Source of the DNA: Pelotomaculum propionicicum
Lineage (GTDB): Bacteria > Bacillota > Desulfotomaculia > Desulfotomaculales > Pelotomaculaceae
Length of the DNA: 48,837 nt
Assembly (NCBI RefSeq): GCF_004369225.1
Contig: NZ_QFFZ01000025.1
Coordinates: 1-48,837, forward strand
Reading direction: 5' to 3'
The notes below the pieces were generated by a model that saw only the letters and a program-made list of their open reading frames with translations, had not been told where the DNA came from and did not search any database. Position numbers and translations under genes: made by a program. This document shows positions 24,419 through 32,922 of this stretch, piece by piece; within the stretch, counting starts at the first letter, position 1; each line of letters begins with the position of its first letter.

Positions 24419-25369
24419 TTGTCGGAACCTGTTGACTTGGGTAATGGCATCTACCAGATTGACCTGTACGACCAGGAGCCCGGCAGGACCAATGGCTATC
24501 TGATCCTGTCAGACAGGGTGGCGCTGGTTGAAACAGGTCCGGCTCCGGGAGTGGCTCATATCACGGACGCCTTGAAAAGCCTGGCAGTACCGCCGGAAAA
24601 AGTAGATTGCATTATAGTCACTCACATCCACCTGGATCACGCGGGAGGCGCCGGGACACTGGCGCAGCACCTGGCGCGGGCCAAGGTCTATGTGCACCCC
24701 AGGGGGGCCAGGCACCTGATCGACCCGTCCAGGCTTGCCGCCGGCGCCAGAGCTGTCTATGGCGCAAGCTTTGACCGTTTGTTTGGTGAGGTGCTGCCGG
24801 TTCCACCAGAAAGGGTGTACACGCCTGCGGACGGAGAGACACTGGACCTGGGCGGGGGTAGGCTGCTTACCTTTTATTTTACACCCGGCCATGCCCGGCA
24901 TCACTTTGTAGTGCACGACCCGTTCAGCCGGGGTATATTCAGCGGTGACGCCCTGGGGCTGCGTTTCCTTGCCTTAAGTGATTTGCTTGGCTTTGATTTC
25001 ACTTTGCCGTCCGCCCCGCCGCCGGAGTTTGACCCGGCGGCGGCGGTGGAAACTTTAGACCGCATCTGTGGCTTGGAGCCTGACTATATTTATTTTACTC
25101 ATTTCGGCAAGGCCGCGGGGGCTGTTGCCATCCTCAAACGTATTAAGGAACTGATTTCCGTTTTCGAGTCCATTGGCCGCCAGGTTTTCGACTCGGGAGG
25201 AAGAGACGAGGAAATTGAAACAGCTTTATGGGAACTGGTTATGCGTGAAATAGGCAGGCATATGACGTTTGACAGGGGTCATCCCGCCGTAAAATTCCTG
25301 GAGTTGGACTTAAGGCTCAATGCCGGGGGTATCACCCACTATTTTGAAAATATGAAAACTAAATCCTAG
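24419..25369 (+). CDS. Metallo-beta-lactamase fold hydrolase
   Basis: A 316-residue MBL-fold protein. THIHLDHAGG (near residues 69-78) supplies the HxHxDH metal ligands, TPGHARHH the next His, FSGDALGL the bridging Asp, and THFGKA the last His. The C-terminal 80 residues are helical. It belongs to the glyoxalase II/RNase Z-like hydrolase group; substrate unknown. TTG start, eight to ten bases behind GGGAGG at 24404. Monocistronic by spacing. Confidence 0.85.
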   Translation: MSEPVDLGNGIYQIDLYDQEPGRTNGYLILSDRVALVETGPAPGVAHITDALKSLAVPPEKVDCIIVTHIHLDHAGGAGTLAQHLARAKVYVHPRGARHLIDPSRLAAGARAVYGASFDRLFGEVLPVPPERVYTPADGETLDLGGGRLLTFYFTPGHARHHFVVHDPFSRGIFSGDALGLRFLALSDLLGFDFTLPSAPPPEFDPAAAVETLDRICGLEPDYIYFTHFGKAAGAVAILKRIKELISVFESIGRQVFDSGGRDEEIETALWELVMREIGRHMTFDRGHPAVKFLELDLRLNAGGITHYFENMKTKS

Positions 25370-25457
25370 CGGGAAACTAATTGAGATTTCTAAATTAAAA
25401 TAGTATTATGAAAACAAGAAAAATGTTTTGGCAATATGTTTTGAATGGAGTAGGGAT

Positions 25458-26783
25458 ATGAATTTTATTACCAATGTATTCTTGCGCTGGGGTCTGATCC
25501 AGTTGTTTGTTTTTGTCCTGGTGGCGCTGCTCAACCCGGTGCTCTGGCAGGCTCTTGTTCTGATGATCATTGCCGGCGTTATTGGCACCTACCTCCTTGT
25601 GGACTATATTCAGAAGAACAAATTCATCAGAATTAAGCTGGATGAACATCCTCTGGACCCGACCCTGCAAATCGCCAATGAGACCCTGCCTTATTTAAGG
25701 CGTGGTCTGAACAAAGAAACAGCTTATAAGACCGCTGAGATCATCCTGAAGCTGAGTGATGTATCAGCTGTGGCTGTGACAGACCGGGAAACGGTGCTGG
25801 CTTACATTGGAGAATGCTCTGACCACCACCTGGCGGGAGGGCCGATAATCACTGACGCCACCAAACACGCGCTGGAAACCGGTGAGCTGATCATCATCAA
25901 AGACAAAAAAGGGCTTAACTGCCCGGATAAAAACTGCACGCTGCAGTCAGCGGTTATTGCCCCCCTTAAATGCAAGGGAGAAGTTGCCGGCTCGGTCAAG
26001 CTTTACCAGACCAGTCAGGGCGACCTGCAGCCTTCTGTGGTAAAACTTGCCACCGCTGTAGCTCAGCTGTTGGGGCTGCAAATGGAACTGGCGGAACTGG
26101 ACCGGCAGGCCCAACTGGTAACCAAGGCCGAGCTCGACGCCCTGCATGCTCAAATCAACCCTCACTTTTTGTTCAACACCTTAAATACTATTATCACCTA
26201 TACCAGGACCAACCCTGAAACATCCCGCCGACTCTTAATCAGGCTGGCTTCTTTTTTCCGCCAAACTCTGAAAAGGCACGGGCATTTTAACACATTGAGG
26301 GAAGAAATTGAATATGTCAACACTTACCTGATTCTTGAAAAAGCCCGCTTCAGAGAAAAACTAAGGATCCAGAGGGACATTGACCCGACTTTGATCGATT
26401 GCCAGGTGCCTGTGCTGACACTGCAGCCGCTGGTGGAAAATGCTATTAAGCACGGTATTCAGCCCAAAATGGGGCCAGGCACAGTTTTTATTTCTGCCAG
26501 GCGGGTTGACGGGGAAATGATTTTTGAGATCAGGGATGACGGTGTCGGCATCAGCAGTGAAATCATGCCCAAGGTTCTTTTACCCGGTTTTGGCTCCGGT
26601 AATGGTGTAGGTTTGAGTAATGTGAATGAGCGTTTAAAGAGTCTTTTTGGCGAGGACTACGGGCTGCGCATTGAGAGCGAGGAAGGCAATGGCACAGGTG
26701 TATACGTCAGGGTTCCCCTGCATGAAGACTCTCTCGAAGAAAGGGGGTATCCCATTGAAACTCAAGGCATTGATTATCGATGA
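25458..26783 (+). CDS. LytS-type sensor histidine kinase
   Basis: A 441-residue membrane kinase. Residues 8-50 form two membrane helices, a GAF-like sensor domain covers about 75-205 and holds LNCPDKNC (two cysteines), and the LytS-type His-kinase domain follows: AQINPHFLFNTLNTI with the phospho-acceptor His near 234, then LQPLVENAIKHGI, IRDDGVGIS and GSGNGVGLSNVNERL of the ATPase domain. It is shorter than classical LytS, which has six membrane helices. ATG 25458 is chosen behind GGAGTAGGG. The 3' end overlaps the response regulator start by 29 bases, so the two are a coupled pair. Confidence 0.92.
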   Translation: MNFITNVFLRWGLIQLFVFVLVALLNPVLWQALVLMIIAGVIGTYLLVDYIQKNKFIRIKLDEHPLDPTLQIANETLPYLRRGLNKETAYKTAEIILKLSDVSAVAVTDRETVLAYIGECSDHHLAGGPIITDATKHALETGELIIIKDKKGLNCPDKNCTLQSAVIAPLKCKGEVAGSVKLYQTSQGDLQPSVVKLATAVAQLLGLQMELAELDRQAQLVTKAELDALHAQINPHFLFNTLNTIITYTRTNPETSRRLLIRLASFFRQTLKRHGHFNTLREEIEYVNTYLILEKARFREKLRIQRDIDPTLIDCQVPVLTLQPLVENAIKHGIQPKMGPGTVFISARRVDGEMIFEIRDDGVGISSEIMPKVLLPGFGSGNGVGLSNVNERLKSLFGEDYGLRIESEEGNGTGVYVRVPLHEDSLEERGYPIETQGIDYR

Positions 26784-27555
26784 TGAATATCCGGCCAGGC
26801 AAGAATTGAGATATGCGCTGGGCAACTTCGACAATATCGAGATCGTGGGTGAGGCTACCAACGCCATGGAGGCCCTGGCCTTGATTAAAGCACTTGATTA
26901 TCAAGTGCTGTTCCTGGATATTTCCATGCCCGGTATGAACGGCCTTGAATTGGGGGCCGCCATCCAGGAGTTGCCCAACCGGCCTTATATTATATTTGTC
27001 ACCGCTTTCGATGAATTTGCCCTCTCTGCTTTTGATGTAAACGCCATAGACTATATTTTAAAACCGATTGAGCCAAAACGCTTAAAAAAAGCGATTGATA
27101 AAGTAACGAAGCTGACACGGGAATCTAAAGCTGTATCCGAAGAGTTGTTACACTCTCCTGAAGGCCCGGCTGCGCGCAACGGCGGACTCAAGTCTGAACA
27201 TAAGGACAAGGAATTAATAAAAATTGACCGGATACCCGCTGAAATTCAGGGCAAGACAATCCTTGTCAGCGAGTCTGATATTTTTTACGCTTATACCGAG
27301 CAGGACAATATTTATTTAAAAACTTTCAACGAAAAACTGTTTACACGTTTCACCCTGAAAGAACTGGAATCACGTCTCAATCCCCAGGTTTTTTTCCGGA
27401 CACACCGCTGCTACCTGGTAAACCTCAATAAAGTAAAAGAAATCGTGCCGTTTTTCAATGGCACCTATAACCTTATTGTCGAAGACAAGGAGCGCAGTGA
27501 AGTACCGGTTAGCCGGGCACAGGCCAAAAAATTAAGGAGAATTTTGGGGTTTTAA
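26755..27555 (+). CDS. LytTR-family response regulator
   Basis: A 266-residue partner of the upstream kinase. Residues 3-120 are a receiver domain: ALIIDDEYPARQEL with the acidic pair, LFLDISMPGMNG with the phospho-acceptor Asp near 54, FVTAFDEFAL, and Lys in YILKPI. Residues 165-264 are the LytTR DNA-binding domain (VFFRTHRCYLVNL, VPVSRAQAKKLRRIL). The start TTG 26755 lies eight bases behind AAGGGGG; the longer frame begins inside the kinase gene. Target genes unknown; the LytS/LytR class often senses membrane state or small carboxylates. Confidence 0.92.
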   Translation: MKLKALIIDDEYPARQELRYALGNFDNIEIVGEATNAMEALALIKALDYQVLFLDISMPGMNGLELGAAIQELPNRPYIIFVTAFDEFALSAFDVNAIDYILKPIEPKRLKKAIDKVTKLTRESKAVSEELLHSPEGPAARNGGLKSEHKDKELIKIDRIPAEIQGKTILVSESDIFYAYTEQDNIYLKTFNEKLFTRFTLKELESRLNPQVFFRTHRCYLVNLNKVKEIVPFFNGTYNLIVEDKERSEVPVSRAQAKKLRRILGF

Positions 27556-27585
27556 TTTCTCCGCCTCGTGAGATCTGTGTACCTG

Positions 27586-27627
27586 ACCTGCCGCCGGGCC
27601 TAAAAGCTCTGGCTGCAGGTTTTTTTG
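27586..27627 (+). terminator. Terminator after two-component pair
   Basis: ACCTGC and GCAGGT close a long hairpin whose inner part pairs CCGGGC with GCTCTGG, followed by seven T. Confidence 0.7.
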
Positions 27628-27724
27628 ATTTATTGGAGAAAAATACTTGTAACTTTTTTAAAGGAATATTCACGCTTTGGATTAACATCCATGAGACGAC
27701 TCATGGACAAGGAGGTTTAAAAAC

Positions 27725-29281
27725 TTGCGGGTTGTAACAGCGGGAGAAATGAGGGCGCTGGACAAGGCGGCGATAGAAGAGTACGGGATTTCAGGCCTGG
27801 TCTTAATGGAAAACGCCGGGCATCAGGCTGTTCAATTGGTCCGGGACGTGCTGGGCGAGGTGCGGGGCAAGGTAGTTACAATTTTTATCGGTAAAGGCAA
27901 CAACGGCGGGGACGGCTTGGTTATGGCGCGCCACCTGCTGAACATGGGCGCGGAAGTAAAAGTATTATCAATGGTCAACCTGGAGGAGATCAGCGGGGAT
28001 GCGGCTGTAAACCTTGATATTTGGCGGAAGATGGAACAGAAAGTTTTTTCCCTGCACCACGGCGACGGGATCAATATCGTTAAGTTGGTTTTGATGAATA
28101 CAGACTTGATTGTGGATGCCATTTACGGGACTGGTTTCAAAGGCGCTATCGCGGAAAAGGTGGGACGGGTTATCGAGCTGCTGAACGGGAGCGGCAAACC
28201 GGTATTAGCCGTCGATATCCCTTCAGGGCTGGAAGCAGACACCGGCAGGGTCAACGGCGTTTGCATCAGGGCGGACTACACAGTCACTTTCGGTTTGCCC
28301 AAGCTTGGCTTGATGCTTGAGCCAGGCGCCGATTTCACTGGAAAACTTACTGTCGCGGATATATCTATACCGGCGGTCCTTGTGGAAAAAATAGCGCCGC
28401 CAAGGTTCATAACAACGGCGGAACTGGTGCGTGAATGGCTGCCCTCCCGCCCCAGCCTGGCCCACAAGGGAGACTTCGGCAGGGTGCTGGTGGTCGCCGG
28501 GTCCAGGGGGATGACCGGGGCCGCCTGCCTGACCGGGGAGTCTGCTTTGAGGGCAGGCGCGGGCCTGGTCACAGTGGCGGTCCCCGAAACACTCCATGAG
28601 ATTATGGAGGAAAAACTCACCGAGGTGATGACGTCTCCGCTGCCCGATACGGGGAAAGGCAGTTTGAGCAGGGGAGCGCGCCAGCGTATCCTGTCTTTAC
28701 TGGAAAACACTGACGTGCTGGCAATAGGCCCCGGCCTGTCACAGGCAGGCGAGGTGGTCACCCTGGTGAGAGAACTGCTTCCACATGTCAGAATACCCTG
28801 TGTTTTAGACGCTGACGCCCTTAATGCACTGGCCGGTTCGGGCGATATTTTAAGAAAGGTGCAGGCTCCGGTGGTAATCACCCCTCATCCCGGTGAGATG
28901 GGCAGGCTGCTGGGAGTATCTCCAAAGGAGATTCAGAAGGACAGAATAGCCGCGGCTGTGCAGGCGTCTGAGAAGTGGGGTGTAACCGCCCTTTTAAAAG
29001 GCGCGCGGACTGTTATCGCGGCGCCGGACGGGGCGATTTTCATTAACCCGACCGGCAACCCCGGCATGGCGACCGCCGGCAGCGGCGATGTGCTGACCGG
29101 CGTGGTGGCCGCACTGATAGCTCAGGGTATGGAAACAGCCCGGGCGGCTGCCGCCGGTGCTTATATCCACGGGCTGGCTGGGGATCTGGCCGCCGGGGAG
29201 AAGGGCATGATGGGTTTAGTCGCTGGAGATATTATGTCCGCGCTTCCGGCTGCCACCCGGGAACTGGTGCAAAAGCAGTAA
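27725..29281 (+). CDS. nnr: Bifunctional NAD(P)H-hydrate epimerase/dehydratase
   Basis: Repairs hydrated NADH and NADPH. The 518-residue protein is the fused form: residues 1-215 are the NnrE (YjeF N-terminal) epimerase with LMENAGHQA, FIGKGNNGGDGLVMAR, DAIYGTGFKG and AVDIPSGLEAD; residues 225-515 are the NnrD (ribokinase-like) ADP-dependent dehydratase with HKGDFGRVLVVAGS, LAIGPGL, VLDADALNAL, ITPHPGEM and TAGSGDVLTG. TTG start behind AAGGAGG at 27708. No neighbours on an operon basis. Confidence 0.97.
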   Translation: MRVVTAGEMRALDKAAIEEYGISGLVLMENAGHQAVQLVRDVLGEVRGKVVTIFIGKGNNGGDGLVMARHLLNMGAEVKVLSMVNLEEISGDAAVNLDIWRKMEQKVFSLHHGDGINIVKLVLMNTDLIVDAIYGTGFKGAIAEKVGRVIELLNGSGKPVLAVDIPSGLEADTGRVNGVCIRADYTVTFGLPKLGLMLEPGADFTGKLTVADISIPAVLVEKIAPPRFITTAELVREWLPSRPSLAHKGDFGRVLVVAGSRGMTGAACLTGESALRAGAGLVTVAVPETLHEIMEEKLTEVMTSPLPDTGKGSLSRGARQRILSLLENTDVLAIGPGLSQAGEVVTLVRELLPHVRIPCVLDADALNALAGSGDILRKVQAPVVITPHPGEMGRLLGVSPKEIQKDRIAAAVQASEKWGVTALLKGARTVIAAPDGAIFINPTGNPGMATAGSGDVLTGVVAALIAQGMETARAAAAGAYIHGLAGDLAAGEKGMMGLVAGDIMSALPAATRELVQKQ

Positions 29282-29303
29282 TAAAAAATATGGAAAACAA
29301 ATT

Positions 29304-29342
29304 GACAGGATTAACGGGTTTTTGATGGATTAACAGGATTTT
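29304..29342. repeat. Dispersed-type AGGATTAACAGGATT repeat
   Basis: GACAGGATTAACGGG is followed by GATGGATTAACAGGATTTT. A related inverted word, ATCCTGTAAATC, lies at about 29410. Repeats of this type are scattered in many genomes; no gene lies within 29282-29438. Confidence 0.5.
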
Positions 29343-29438
29343 AAAATATTATTATGCACTTAGCTTAACTTTTTGGTAAAAAAGTAATAAGTAGGTAAGT
29401 ATATATAACATCCTGTAAATCGTATCGGAGGGATTAAT

Positions 29439-30557
29439 ATGATCATTGGTGTGCCCAAGGAAATTAAGTCCAATGAAGACCGGGTAGCGGTCACTCCGGC
29501 GGGGGTGCTCACTTTAACCGGAGCGGGCCATGAAGTAATCGTGGAAGCAGGCGCGGGGCTGGGCAGCGGAATCAGCGATGAAGCCTATACATCTGTGGGG
29601 GCGAAAATAGCTGAGGCGCCGTCAGAGATATTTGAACGGGCTGAGATGATCATGAAAGTAAAAGAACCCCTGCCTCAGGAGTACCCCCTGCTGCGCGAGG
29701 GACAGATCCTGTTCACCTACCTGCACCTGGCCAGTGCGCCCGAGCTTACCAAGGCTCTGCTTGAGCGGAAAGTTATCGGCATAGCCTATGAAACCATTCA
29801 ATTGGACAACGGTTCGCTGCCCCTGTTGATACCAATGAGCGAGGTCGCCGGCAAAATGTCAGTGCAGATCGGCGCCCATTTCCTTGAAAAGCCAAGCGGG
29901 GGGAGAGGGATCCTGCTGGGCGGCATACCCGGCGTGCCTGCGGCGGATGTGGTTATTATCGGCGCCGGCACAGTCGGGGCCAGCGCTGTTAAAGTGGCGG
30001 CGGGCATGGGCGCCCAGGTGACGGTTATCGACCGCAGCCCCGAGAGGCTGCGTTACCTGGACGATCTTTACGGCGGAAGGCTGATCACACTGGTTTCCAA
30101 CCATTATAATATCGAGCAGTCGGTCCGTTACGCGGATCTGTTGATAGGCGCGGTACTGATCGTTGGGGCAAGGGCGCCGAAGCTGGTCACCGAGGAAATG
30201 GTAAAGCAGATGAAACCGGGCTCAGTAATTGTGGACGTGGCTATCGACCAGGGCGGCTCCATAGAAACAATCGACCGGGTTACCACGCACAGCAATCCCA
30301 TCTATGAGAAACATGGTGTTGTCCATTACGCCGTGGCCAATATGCCGGGCGCCGTTGCCCGCACTTCCACCTTCGCCCTTACCAACGCCACTTTGCCCTT
30401 AGCCCTGGAGTTGGCCGATCGAGGCTGTCTGAATGCCATTCTGAATAACCGCGCCCTGGCCCGCGGTGTTAACACCTATAAGGGGAAGCTGACCTGCCGG
30501 GCTGTGGGAGAATCTTTAAATATGGAATGCTGCGAGCTAAGTGAAGTATTAAGCTGA
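29439..30557 (+). CDS. ald: Alanine dehydrogenase
   Basis: Interconverts alanine with pyruvate and ammonia using NAD. The 372-residue protein is of normal length: MIIGVPKEIKSNEDRVAVTP at the start, IMKVKEPL with the substrate Lys, TYLHLA with catalytic His near 96, and the NAD-binding fold VVIIGAGTVGASAVKVA near 170. DVAIDQGGSIE and VANMPGAVARTSTFAL follow. ATG behind GGAGGG. It is 400 bases upstream of alanine racemase, and both are alanine enzymes needed for wall synthesis, sporulation or ammonia handling. Confidence 0.97.
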   Translation: MIIGVPKEIKSNEDRVAVTPAGVLTLTGAGHEVIVEAGAGLGSGISDEAYTSVGAKIAEAPSEIFERAEMIMKVKEPLPQEYPLLREGQILFTYLHLASAPELTKALLERKVIGIAYETIQLDNGSLPLLIPMSEVAGKMSVQIGAHFLEKPSGGRGILLGGIPGVPAADVVIIGAGTVGASAVKVAAGMGAQVTVIDRSPERLRYLDDLYGGRLITLVSNHYNIEQSVRYADLLIGAVLIVGARAPKLVTEEMVKQMKPGSVIVDVAIDQGGSIETIDRVTTHSNPIYEKHGVVHYAVANMPGAVARTSTFALTNATLPLALELADRGCLNAILNNRALARGVNTYKGKLTCRAVGESLNMECCELSEVLS

Positions 30558-30565
30558 GTTGATAT

Positions 30566-30597
30566 TTTTATTCCCCCTAGAGGGGAATAAAATTTTT
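30566..30597 (+). terminator. Terminator after ald
   Basis: TTTTATTCCCC and GGGGAATAAAA form a perfect stem around a short loop (CTAGA), followed by TTTTT. Confidence 0.85.
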
Positions 30598-30608
30598 AAA
30601 CACTTAGC

Positions 30609-30627
30609 GATAATGATTATCATTATT
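30609..30627. promoter_or_regulatory. Fur box
   Basis: GATAATGATTATCATTATT matches the classic 19-base Fur box (GATAATGATAATCATTATC) at all but two positions. It lies about 100 bases upstream of a small membrane-peptide ORF. Confidence 0.75.
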
Positions 30628-30723
30628 GAAAATAAAATATTATGAATTCCGTATATAGTATTGCGTATTATAAAATATTGTATACAATATAATAAAGGAG
30701 TAAAAAGAAGGGAGGTTTGCCAA

Positions 30724-30822
30724 GTGAAATATTTAGTATTTTCCGCGGCAACGGCATTTACATATATGCTAGTTTATTTCTTTTTACTATGGGATAGCCG
30801 GCATCAACCCATGCACCGGTAG
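30724..30822 (+). CDS. Small single-span membrane peptide behind Fur box
   Basis: GTG 30724 lies behind GGGAGG (30711-30716) with seven bases spacing. The 32-residue product has one hydrophobic span (residues 3-23, with AATAFTYMLVYFFLLW) between a Lys and a polar tail DSRHQPMHR carrying two His. A terminator follows at 30862, so the unit Fur box, ribosome site, ORF and terminator is complete. Family not recognised. Control by iron is inference. Confidence 0.55.
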   Translation: MKYLVFSAATAFTYMLVYFFLLWDSRHQPMHR

Positions 30823-30861
30823 GACTAAATTTTTGTTATAAATACCGAAAGGTTTTTCCTT

Positions 30862-30892
30862 CAAACCCTGTTTATTCAGGGTTTTGTTTTTT
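30862..30892 (+). terminator. Terminator after small membrane peptide
   Basis: CAAACCCTG pairs with CAGGGTTTTG around a six-base loop, followed by six T. Confidence 0.8.
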
Positions 30893-30958
30893 ATGAAGGA
30901 AATAATACTGGAGGTGAGAATATAAGTAAATGATTGTTATTAAGGGGAGTGCTGCTCT

Positions 30959-32080
30959 TTGTCTGTTTTTCCGGTTTGGGCTGAAATTGACTTGGCCGCT
31001 GTCAGCCATAATGTACATGAAATACGCAGAAAAGCTGCTCCGCCGGCCAAGGTTATGGCGGTGGTTAAAGCCAACGCCTACGGCCACGGCGCTGTGGAAG
31101 TAAGCCGTACAGCCCTGGCCAGCGGCGCGGACTGGCTGGGAGTGGCCAGAACGGCTGAGGGTACCGAGCTTCGCGAGGCAGGGATCGAGGCCCCTGTGCT
31201 CATACTCGGTTATATTACTCCCGAACAGTCCGTGGAAGTTGTGCGCAACCGGCTGTCCCAGGCGGTATACACACGTGAGATGGCGCTATCGCTGGCCGGA
31301 GCCGCAGCTGCCGAAGGAGTAAAGGCAAAGATTCATTTCAAGGTTGACACCGGGATGGGCCGTATCGGCTGGGCGGTTGGGCCAGGGGCAGTGAAAGAAA
31401 TCCTGGAGCTTGCCCGGAACCCGCACCTTGAAGTGGAAGGTATTTTTACTCATTTTGCCGCTTCCGATGCGGCGGATAAGAGGTATACCCTGGAACAGTA
31501 CGCCAGGTTTATGGAAATAATTACGGAGCTGCGCAGGAACGGGCTTGAAATACCGCTGAGGCACGCCGCCAACAGCGCGGCTATAATGGAAATGCCGGAG
31601 ACCCACCTCGATCTGGTTAGGGCCGGTATTATTGTATATGGCCTCTACCCGTCAGATGAAGTTGACCATAGCCTGCTTGAACTTCGCCCGGCTATTAGCC
31701 TGAAAGCCAAAGTGGCGCATGTTAAGAGTGTGCCTGCGGGTTTTAAAGTGAGCTACGGCTGCACTTTTACCACCAAAAAACCTACTGTTATCGCCACACT
31801 GCCACTGGGCTACGCGGACGGATACAGCAGGCTGCTATCTTCCAGGGGCGAAGCGCTTCTCAACGGCCTGAGAGCGCCGGTGGTGGGAAGGGTCTGCATG
31901 GACCAGGTGATGGTGGATGTGGGACATATCCCTGGGGTGAAGGTCGGAGATGAAGCAGTTCTTATTGGACACCAGGGTGATGAGGAAGTTAGCGCTGACG
32001 AGGTTGCCGCCAAAATAGGCACCATTAATTACGAGGTGGTGTGTATGATCAGCTACCGCGTCCCCAGATTATACAAGTAG
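30959..32080 (+). CDS. alr: Alanine racemase
   Basis: PLP enzyme making D-alanine for peptidoglycan. The 373-residue protein has the PLP Lys in [14 protein letters not shown] (Lys about 39), [11 protein letters not shown], the HAANSAA loop, the catalytic Tyr in [13 protein letters not shown], and [11 protein letters not shown]. The C-terminal beta domain has [12 protein letters not shown] and ends [14 protein letters not shown] start eight bases behind AAGGGGAG. Length is normal. Confidence 0.97.
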   Translation: MSVFPVWAEIDLAAVSHNVHEIRRKAAPPAKVMAVVKANAYGHGAVEVSRTALASGADWLGVARTAEGTELREAGIEAPVLILGYITPEQSVEVVRNRLSQAVYTREMALSLAGAAAAEGVKAKIHFKVDTGMGRIGWAVGPGAVKEILELARNPHLEVEGIFTHFAASDAADKRYTLEQYARFMEIITELRRNGLEIPLRHAANSAAIMEMPETHLDLVRAGIIVYGLYPSDEVDHSLLELRPAISLKAKVAHVKSVPAGFKVSYGCTFTTKKPTVIATLPLGYADGYSRLLSSRGEALLNGLRAPVVGRVCMDQVMVDVGHIPGVKVGDEAVLIGHQGDEEVSADEVAAKIGTINYEVVCMISYRVPRLYK

Positions 32081-32082
32081 AA

Positions 32083-32290
32083 GACGTGGGATATGAGAAG
32101 TGAGACGTGAGAAAAAGCGTAAGCCGTAGGCTATATTAGTCGTATGCCGTAGGCTTTAAGCCGTAGGTATATCCTGCATTCCTTTTTAGTCTTTGGCTTA
32201 TAAGGATTTCATGCATGCCTACGTCCTATAACCTACGACTTACGACTATTTTTACCTACGGCCTACGGCTTACGACATACGACTTAAAAT
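32083..32290. repeat. Large imperfect inverted repeat of GCCGTAGGC units
   Basis: The left arm contains GTGAGACGTGAGAA, then CGTAAGCCGTAGGC and further GCCGTAGGC or GCCGTAGGT words to about 32170. The right arm, about 32215-32285, contains CCTACGACTTACGAC, CCTACGGCCTACGG and CTTACGACATACGAC, complementary to the left. The fold would be a long hairpin or cruciform. No gene lies within 32081-32306. GTGAGACGTGAGAA recurs at 42411. Confidence 0.75.
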
Positions 32291-32306
32291 AAGTTGTTTT
32301 TTTAGC

Positions 32307-32335
32307 TTGCCTGGAAAAACTTTGTTGAGTATAAT
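32307..32335 (+). promoter_or_regulatory. Promoter of glnB-amt unit
   Basis: TTGCCT at 32307-32312, 17-base spacer, TATAAT at 32330-32335. The predicted transcript starts near 32342, exactly at the first leader hairpin. Confidence 0.65.
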
Positions 32336-32342
32336 GAAATAA

Positions 32343-32415
32343 GATACGAAGATGTGTCAATGGTCAATGATGCCCTTATGCCATTATGTAGTGGTAATTA
32401 AGGGTTTTATTTTTA
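32343..32415 (+). promoter_or_regulatory. ANTAR-type leader of glnB (weak second hairpin)
   Basis: Hairpin P1 is GATAC-GAAGAT-GTGTC (32343-32358). P2 is GGTC-AATGAT-GCCC (32362-32375) with an imperfect stem. The terminator runs from CCCTTA (32373-32378) to TAAGGG (32399-32404) and a TTTTATTTTT run. The P2 3' arm overlaps the terminator 5' arm. Both six-base loops have G at position 4. This is the least regular of the leaders, but the arrangement is the same. Confidence 0.55.
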
Positions 32416-32456
32416 CTTAAAAATTAATATTGAACAACATGGGGGTTGTTTAAAAA

Positions 32457-32795
32457 GTGAAGAAAATTGAGGCGGTTATTCGTCCGGAAAAGCTGGAGGA
32501 CGTAAAGGACGCTCTTGGTAAATACGGGATACAGGGGATGACTGTAACACAAGTTGTGGGCTGCGGGCTGCAGAAGGGCAGAGTTGGTGTTTACAGGGGA
32601 CATGAGTACAGCATTAACCTTATACCCAAGTTGAAAATAGAAATTGTTTTAATGGACCACCAGGTACAGGAAGTGGTGGATATCATCAGCGACGAGGCCA
32701 GGACCGGCGCTGTGGGGGACGGCAAGATTTTTATTTTCAGCCTGGAAAACGCTTACAGGATCAGGACTGGTGAATCCGGCAACGAAGCCATATAG
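32457..32795 (+). CDS. glnB: P-II nitrogen regulator (GlnK type) 1
   Basis: A 112-residue trimeric signal protein. MKKIEAVIRPEKLEDVKDAL, GMTVTQVVGCGLQKG, the T-loop VYRGHEYSINLIPK with Tyr near 51, and EARTGAVGDGKIFIF (B-loop) are all present. Linked to amt, it should plug the transporter when ammonium is high, binding ATP/ADP and 2-oxoglutarate. GTG start 13 bases past GGGGG. It lies ahead of amt1 with its own attenuator-like leader. Confidence 0.95.
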   Translation: MKKIEAVIRPEKLEDVKDALGKYGIQGMTVTQVVGCGLQKGRVGVYRGHEYSINLIPKLKIEIVLMDHQVQEVVDIISDEARTGAVGDGKIFIFSLENAYRIRTGESGNEAI

Positions 32796-32810
32796 ATTTA
32801 ATTAAAAAAA

Positions 32811-32886
32811 CAGGAGACGATTCCTGCAGGGCAAAGGCGCTCCCTGATCCGGGTTTTTAACCCGGGCCGGTTTGCGCCTTTTTTAT
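32811..32886 (+). promoter_or_regulatory. ANTAR-type two-hairpin leader of amt1
   Basis: P1 is CAGGA-GACGAT-TCCTG (32811-32826). P2 is CAGGGC-AAAGGC-G(CT)CCCTG (32827-32846) with a two-base bulge. The terminator pairs AAGGCGC (32834-32840) with GCGCCTT (32874-32880) and ends in T6. P2 loop and 3' arm overlap the terminator 5' arm, so the two structures exclude each other. Binding of an ANTAR protein to P1/P2 would let transcription enter amt. Confidence 0.75.
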
Positions 32887-32922
32887 TTTCATAGAAGAAA
32901 ATCAGATAAGGAGGATCTTATC

